In this document: positions 4,607 to 8,423 of the stretch, in pieces
How positions within the stretch are numbered: the stretch's first letter is position 1
Layout: every line of letters starts with the position of its first letter
The notes under the pieces: model-generated
Database searches by the model: none
What the model saw: the letters and a program-made list of their open reading frames with translations, nothing else
What the model was told of the DNA's origin: nothing
Translations under genes and position numbers: made by a program
NCBI GenBank assembly: GCA_947440875.1
Contig: CANETG010000105.1
Location: 1 to 8,423 of the forward strand
Origin: Bacteriovoracaceae bacterium
GTDB lineage: Bacteria > Bdellovibrionota > Bacteriovoracia > Bacteriovoracales > Bacteriovoracaceae
Direction of reading: 5' to 3'
Length of the DNA: 8,423 nucleotides

Positions 4607-6145
4607 ATGCACTACAAAATTGGAACTCGTGGGTCACTCTTAGCAGTGACTCAGTCGACATTAATGAAAAACGAACTCGAACGGATTTCCGGCGAGACCT
4701 TCGAACTCGTTCTCATCAAAACTCAAGGCGATGAGGTCACCAACAAGCCGCTTTGGCAGCTCGATGGAAAGGACTTTTTCACCAAAGAACTTGATGAAGC
4801 TCTTTTGAAGGGCGAAGTGGATCTGGTGATCCATTCCTACAAAGACCTTGGTTCTCAGAGACCCGAGGGAATCAAACTCGCCGCCGTTTCGGAGCGAAAA
4901 TTTGCTCACGACATTCTCCTCGTCATGGAAGAGACGATTTCGAAACTTCCGACCTGGGAAGGTGACTTCGTGGTGGGAACTTCTTCACCGAGAAGAATCA
5001 CTAATCTCACTCATAAACTTTCTGGATTTATCCCACATCTCAAGGCAAAAGATTGTCCCATTCGCTGTGAGACATTACGCGGGAACGTCAACACTCGAAT
5101 CAAAAAACTCCGCGACGGTGAATATCACGCCATTACACTTGCCCTCGCCGGACTTGAGCGTCTCTCGCAGACTCATAAGTCGGCCGAAGAACTTGCGGGA
5201 CTTCTCAAGAAGATGAATTATCTCATTCTTCCGCAAAGTACTTTCCCCTCGGCAGCTTCTCAAGGAGCACTGGCAATTGAAACCAGAGACAACCGCGAAG
5301 ACGGTGATAAACTTCTCAAAATCATTTCCCAACTTTCTCATGAAAAAACGGTCGAAGAAGTTTCGCGCGAAAGACTTGCCTTCAAAGAATACGGAGGCGG
5401 CTGTCACCTCGCCGTAGGAATTCACGTGAAGAAAGTGGAGGATTATTATCTCCACGTTCATGCCGGCGAAGTTGACGGAAAACGAATTGAGAAAAAATGG
5501 CTTGAAGGTGTCACGATCCCTTCTCCCTCTAAGAAAAAATTATTCGTGGGCCTTCCGAAAGGAACCAGACCAGGAATCGTTTATGATGAGTTCCTCGAAA
5601 AAGTTCCTGAAAAGAGAATGCTTGAGTTAGAAAAAAAACATGTATTCGTGACGTCCCGCTATTGCCTCCCGTCTCTTCAAAGTTCCATCAAGGGAAGACC
5701 AGCCAGTCTTTGGGCTGCAGGCACGAAAACAGCATCAATACTTACGGAAGCTGGTTTCTGGATTAATGGAACGAGTGACAGTCTTGGTACCCAGGATCTT
5801 CATGAACTCCAAAATTCGCAAGCACTTCGGATGATGAACGCTGACCTCCGGGATGACTGGCTCACACTGTCACATGATAATGGTAAAAATGATTTGGGTG
5901 CAGTGATTGGTTGCTACAAACGCACTCCTAAAAAAATAGATCCTGCTTATGAGAACGAACTTCGCGAAGTAGGTGCTTGTTTCTGGTCTAGTTACCCCGA
6001 GTATCAACATTTCATAAAATCATTTTCCTTCCTCAATGAGGCGCTTCATTTTTGTGGACTAGGAAAAACGTGGAATGAATTTCGGAAAGCGGGAGTGAAA
6101 ATCACCCCACTCCCAAGTATGGAAGAATTTTACTTACTTGCATAA
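4607..6145 (+). CDS. hemC: Hydroxymethylbilane synthase fused to a uroporphyrinogen-III synthase-like domain (HemC-HemD)
   Basis: A 512-residue protein. Residues 1-300 are porphobilinogen deaminase: GTRGSLLAVTQ (6-16), IKTQGD (37-42), GKDFFTKELDEALL (54-67), HSYKDL with the catalytic Asp80, TSSPRR (125-130), LRGNVNTRI (157-165), ASQGALAIE (217-225), and GGGCHLAVG, whose Cys266 should carry the dipyrromethane cofactor. It polymerises four porphobilinogens to hydroxymethylbilane. After a linker (about 300-344), residues 345-512 resemble uroporphyrinogen-III synthase (HemD), which closes that product. Visible there are VFVTSR (346-351), a WAAGTKTASILTEAG segment (369-383) like the WAVGxxTAxxLxxxG of HemD, and CGLGKTWNEFRKAG (483-496), like the second GxxTAxxxxxxG element. 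HemD sequences are poorly conserved, so the second domain is less certain than the first. The gene starts 6 bases after hemA with no clear ribosome binding site, suggesting translational coupling. All key HemC residues are present. Confidence 0.93.
   Translation: MHYKIGTRGSLLAVTQSTLMKNELERISGETFELVLIKTQGDEVTNKPLWQLDGKDFFTKELDEALLKGEVDLVIHSYKDLGSQRPEGIKLAAVSERKFAHDILLVMEETISKLPTWEGDFVVGTSSPRRITNLTHKLSGFIPHLKAKDCPIRCETLRGNVNTRIKKLRDGEYHAITLALAGLERLSQTHKSAEELAGLLKKMNYLILPQSTFPSAASQGALAIETRDNREDGDKLLKIISQLSHEKTVEEVSRERLAFKEYGGGCHLAVGIHVKKVEDYYLHVHAGEVDGKRIEKKWLEGVTIPSPSKKKLFVGLPKGTRPGIVYDEFLEKVPEKRMLELEKKHVFVTSRYCLPSLQSSIKGRPASLWAAGTKTASILTEAGFWINGTSDSLGTQDLHELQNSQALRMMNADLRDDWLTLSHDNGKNDLGAVIGCYKRTPKKIDPAYENELREVGACFWSSYPEYQHFIKSFSFLNEALHFCGLGKTWNEFRKAGVKITPLPSMEEFYLLA
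6091..6114 (+). repeat. GC-rich hairpin near the 3' end of the hemC-hemD fusion
   Basis: GGGAGTG (6091-6097) and CACTCCC (6108-6114) pair perfectly across a 10-base loop, about 30 bases before the stop codon and upstream of the hemL start. There is no T-run, so it is not a terminator. It could be an RNA processing or stabilising structure between the two cistrons, or chance. Confidence 0.25.
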
Positions 6146-6153
6146 GGAATCGT

Positions 6154-7413
6154 ATGAATTCTGAAGAACTCTTTAAAAAATCACTTCAATATGTTCCTGG
6201 TGGAGTGCACTCTCCGGTTCGGTCATTCAAAGGGCTCCACACCACACCGCGATTTATCAACCGCGGGAAAGGCGCCTACATTTGGGACGAGGAAGGAAAA
6301 AACTACATCGATTTTTGTATGAGTTTTGGACCTCTGATTCATGGTCACCAAGATCCTGAGATTAAAGAGGCGATCATCAAGGCACTCGACAATGGTTGGA
6401 CCTTTGGTGCGTGTGAAAAATATTCTCTCGAACTCGCTGAGTATATCGTCAACCGCATTTGTTTCATCGAGCAGATTCGTTTCACAAATTCTGGAACGGA
6501 AGCTGTCATGGCCGCGGTGAGACTCGCCCGAGGAATCACAGGTCGCTCGAAAATTATTAAGTTCAATGGCTGCTACCACGGGCACCTCGATGCCATGCTG
6601 ATTAAGGCCGGCTCAGGTTTGGCCGGGACCGCCGAAGCGTCCAGTAAAGGTGTCACAGAAAGACAAGCGAGCGACACGCTCATCTGCGAGCTCGGTGATC
6701 TCGAAGAAGTAAAAAAAGTTTTTGAAGATCACAAAGACCAAATTGCCGCGATTTTCATTGAACCGCTTCCCGCCAACAACGGACTGCTCATTCAGGATGT
6801 CGAATTTCTGAAAGGACTTCGCGAGATTTGTAACAAGAACTGCGCTCTCCTTGTGTTCGATGAAGTTATTTCCGGCTTCAGAATTGGATTTTGCGGCATG
6901 GCCGGAGAAACGGGAGTGATTCCGGATCTCGTCACTTACGGAAAAATTATTGGTGGAGGTATGCCTGTTGGTGCCGTTGCGGGGCCAAAAAAATTCATGG
7001 AATTTCTTGCACCTCTGGGTCCCGTCTATCAGGCCGGAACTCTCTCGGGAAATCCGGTCGCCATGGCAGCGGGGCTTGTGAACTGCAAAAAACTCACTCC
7101 TGAAGCCTACGCTCGCTTGGATAAATACTCCGAAAATGTCGTCGCTATCATGCAGGACTGGATGGATAAAAACGGTTTTGACGATTTTCAAATCGTTCGC
7201 TACGGATCTCTTTTTTATCCGATCTCTACGAAAGATAAACTCGTAAGAATCACTCAGCTCCCGCTCAACATGAATGAAAGATTCAAAGCTCTTTTTGAAG
7301 TCTTCTTAAATAAGGGAATTTATCTCGCTCCGAATGGCTACGAAGTTGGATTCGGGAGCCTCGCGCACAATGAAGAAGTGCAGGCCGAGCTCAAACGGAG
7401 ATTATGGACGTAA
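6154..7413 (+). CDS. hemL: Glutamate-1-semialdehyde 2,1-aminomutase
   Basis: A PLP enzyme that converts glutamate-1-semialdehyde, the HemA product, into 5-aminolevulinate in the cytoplasm. The 419 residues match the usual family length. Visible family features are the N-terminal PGGVHSPVRSF (15-25), the PLP phosphate-binding TNSGTEAVMAAVRLAR (111-126), the NGCYHGHLD block (138-146), FIEPLPAN (201-208), the cofactor-binding Asp in VFDEVISGFR (234-243), and GKIIGGGMPVGA, where Lys264 should form the Schiff base with PLP. GTLSGNPVAMAAG follows at 295-307. All expected catalytic residues seem present. Its ribosome binding site AAGGA overlaps the stop of the preceding gene, with ATG 8 bases after that stop. 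The last 10 bases overlap the histidine kinase gene. Related class-III aminotransferases are possible in principle, but the motifs and hem neighbours make HemL secure. Confidence 0.97.
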   Translation: MNSEELFKKSLQYVPGGVHSPVRSFKGLHTTPRFINRGKGAYIWDEEGKNYIDFCMSFGPLIHGHQDPEIKEAIIKALDNGWTFGACEKYSLELAEYIVNRICFIEQIRFTNSGTEAVMAAVRLARGITGRSKIIKFNGCYHGHLDAMLIKAGSGLAGTAEASSKGVTERQASDTLICELGDLEEVKKVFEDHKDQIAAIFIEPLPANNGLLIQDVEFLKGLREICNKNCALLVFDEVISGFRIGFCGMAGETGVIPDLVTYGKIIGGGMPVGAVAGPKKFMEFLAPLGPVYQAGTLSGNPVAMAAGLVNCKKLTPEAYARLDKYSENVVAIMQDWMDKNGFDDFQIVRYGSLFYPISTKDKLVRITQLPLNMNERFKALFEVFLNKGIYLAPNGYEVGFGSLAHNEEVQAELKRRLWT

Positions 7414-8318
7414 TTAAAGCACGCCGCTGGTTCTATGGTCTTACTCTCATGTGGGTTGTTCTTTTGTTTGGGATCGGGTCGTGGTGGCTCTTTCTCGTCT
7501 TCAAACTTCACTCCATGATGTCCGGATTAAACCTGCCGCAGCTTGGTTCGCAGAGCAAATTTCTTAATATGATGAGGTGGGAAGGAACTTTCTTTTTCAT
7601 CACACTCCTTCTTCTGGGTGCGTCTCTTTTTGCGATGTACTACCGAGACATGAGAAAGTCGCAGGCGATGCAGGCATTTTTCTCATCTCTGTCGCATGAA
7701 CTAAAAACTCCTCTGGCGAGCATGCGTCTCCAGGCCGAGGTGATTAAAGATCTCATCGGAGATGAATCTCATTCTCATGAACAGCTCTCGGACCTCACAA
7801 AGAGGCTCGTCGAAGATACCGATAAACTTGAATCCGAATTAGAGAAGAGTCTTCAGCTCTCTCGGATTGAGCAAGATGGGAATCTGACACTCACATCCGT
7901 GAGCCTTGAAAAGTATTTCCGGCGTCATCAAAGTAGATTGGACGGCATTAAACTCGAGCTCAATTTTTCCGAGGGTGCGTCTGAAATCATCGCTGATGAG
8001 TTGGCACTGAACATGATCATTAGAAATCTCATTGAGAATACTCTGCGACACAATTCACAGACGAAAAAAATAACAGTGTCTTCCGTTCTTCAAGAGCAGC
8101 ATGTCCTGGTCACCTACGACGACAATGGAAAGAAATTTTCTGGTCCGGTAGAAAAGCTGGGTGACCTTTTTTATAAATTCGAATCTTCAAAAGGCTCTGG
8201 CATCGGGCTTTATCTTATCAAAAGCCTCATGAGAAAGATGCGTGGAAGTTTCATCGTGAGTAACGATAACAGACTGAAATTCCAACTCATCTTTGAGACT
8301 CCGGGAGCCGATGCATGA
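7404..8318 (+). CDS. Two-TM sensor histidine kinase with minimal sensor region
   Basis: A 304-residue inner-membrane histidine kinase. TM1 (about residues 12-33) and TM2 (about 60-80) enclose only some 26 residues, too few for a folded periplasmic sensor. TM2 connects to the dimerisation helix with no room for a HAMP domain. The H-box is FFSSLSHELKTPLASMRLQAE (92-112 region) with the phospho-acceptor His98. The catalytic domain shows the N-box IIRNLIENTLRHN (205-217), the G1 motif DDNG (239-242, here followed by KK rather than the usual PG), an F-box LFYKFE (255-260), and the G2 motif GSGIGLYLIK (264-273). This architecture suggests sensing within or at the membrane, or through a partner protein. 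It starts inside the end of hemL (10-base overlap) with GGAG 3 bases upstream, and its stop overlaps the response regulator start as ATGA. It is therefore probably translated with the heme genes. The signal is unknown. Confidence 0.93.
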   Translation: MDVIKARRWFYGLTLMWVVLLFGIGSWWLFLVFKLHSMMSGLNLPQLGSQSKFLNMMRWEGTFFFITLLLLGASLFAMYYRDMRKSQAMQAFFSSLSHELKTPLASMRLQAEVIKDLIGDESHSHEQLSDLTKRLVEDTDKLESELEKSLQLSRIEQDGNLTLTSVSLEKYFRRHQSRLDGIKLELNFSEGASEIIADELALNMIIRNLIENTLRHNSQTKKITVSSVLQEQHVLVTYDDNGKKFSGPVEKLGDLFYKFESSKGSGIGLYLIKSLMRKMRGSFIVSNDNRLKFQLIFETPGADA

Positions 8319-8423
8319 TCGATCTCCCACTTCTCCTTGTGGAAGATGAGCCTAACCTGGGTCAAACGCTCCGGGACTATTTGCGCGCAAAAAAATTCCA
8401 CGTCGAACTCGCCGTGAGTTGTG
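8315..8423 (+). CDS. Response regulator, N-terminal receiver fragment (cut by window end)
   Basis: ATG 8315 overlaps the kinase stop codon in the classic ATGA arrangement, and 36 codons are visible before the window ends. The peptide begins MIDLPLLLVEDEPNLGQTL, with a hydrophobic beta-1 strand followed by the acidic pair Glu10-Asp11 that binds Mg2+ in receiver domains. An alpha-1 helix (LGQTLRDYLRAKKF) and beta-2 (HVELAV) follow. The phospho-acceptor Asp and the output domain lie beyond the window, so the subfamily (OmpR-like, NtrC-like or other) cannot be stated. It is the evident partner of the upstream kinase. Confidence 0.92.
   Translation, partial: MIDLPLLLVEDEPNLGQTLRDYLRAKKFHVELAVSC

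Noticed and set aside
5075..5461. 128-codon open frame on the minus strand within hemC
   Set aside because: It overlaps the most conserved part of HemC, including the LRGNVNTR and cofactor Cys blocks, so the coding strand is clear.
6613..7191. 192-codon open frame on the minus strand inside hemL
   Set aside because: It is fully antisense to a well-supported gene, its peptide resembles no family, and no promoter or ribosome binding site is apparent.

Overview
The window reads as chromosomal DNA of a Gram-negative, moderate-GC bacterium that makes heme by the C5 (glutamate) route. The secreted lipoprotein, the BASS and Na/Pi transporters, and the unusual heme genes (a very short HemA and a HemC fused to a HemD-like domain) suggest Bdellovibrionota, perhaps the Bacteriovoracia group. 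That placement is inference from gene style, not a database match.

Left part (1-1499, + strand): the window opens in what looks like the last 33 codons of an IS66-like transposase. About 120 bases with two small hairpins and a possible promoter follow. Then comes a small secreted lipoprotein of unknown function and, 21 bases on, a bile acid:sodium symporter (BASS) family transporter.

Middle part (1497-3676): the BASS gene runs head-on into a minus-strand NptA/YjbB-type Na+/phosphate cotransporter with a C-terminal PhoU-like domain. Both genes end in TAG, and the two stop codons are the outermost bases of a perfect 71-base palindrome (34-base arms, 3-base loop). Upstream of the cotransporter, in the same operon, lies a small unrecognised membrane protein gene. 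A compact 131-base intergenic region then separates this operon from the divergent hem operon.

Right part (3677-8423, + strand): a tightly packed operon holds hemA (glutamyl-tRNA reductase, short at both ends and divergent at the active site), a hemC-hemD-like fusion and hemL (glutamate-1-semialdehyde aminotransferase). These are followed, with overlapping reading frames, by a small two-TM sensor histidine kinase and the first 36 codons of its response regulator, which is cut by the window end. HemA reduces Glu-tRNA to glutamate-1-semialdehyde, HemL converts that to 5-aminolevulinate, and HemC (with the HemD-like part) carries porphobilinogen toward uroporphyrinogen III. HemB, needed between them, must be encoded elsewhere. 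The overlaps suggest the two-component system is co-expressed with the heme genes.

The items most worth a second look are the stop-codon-bounded palindrome, the reduced HemA with a probably leaderless mRNA, the HemC-HemD fusion, and the coupling of heme genes to a two-component system. No tRNA, rRNA, CRISPR array or riboswitch was recognised.
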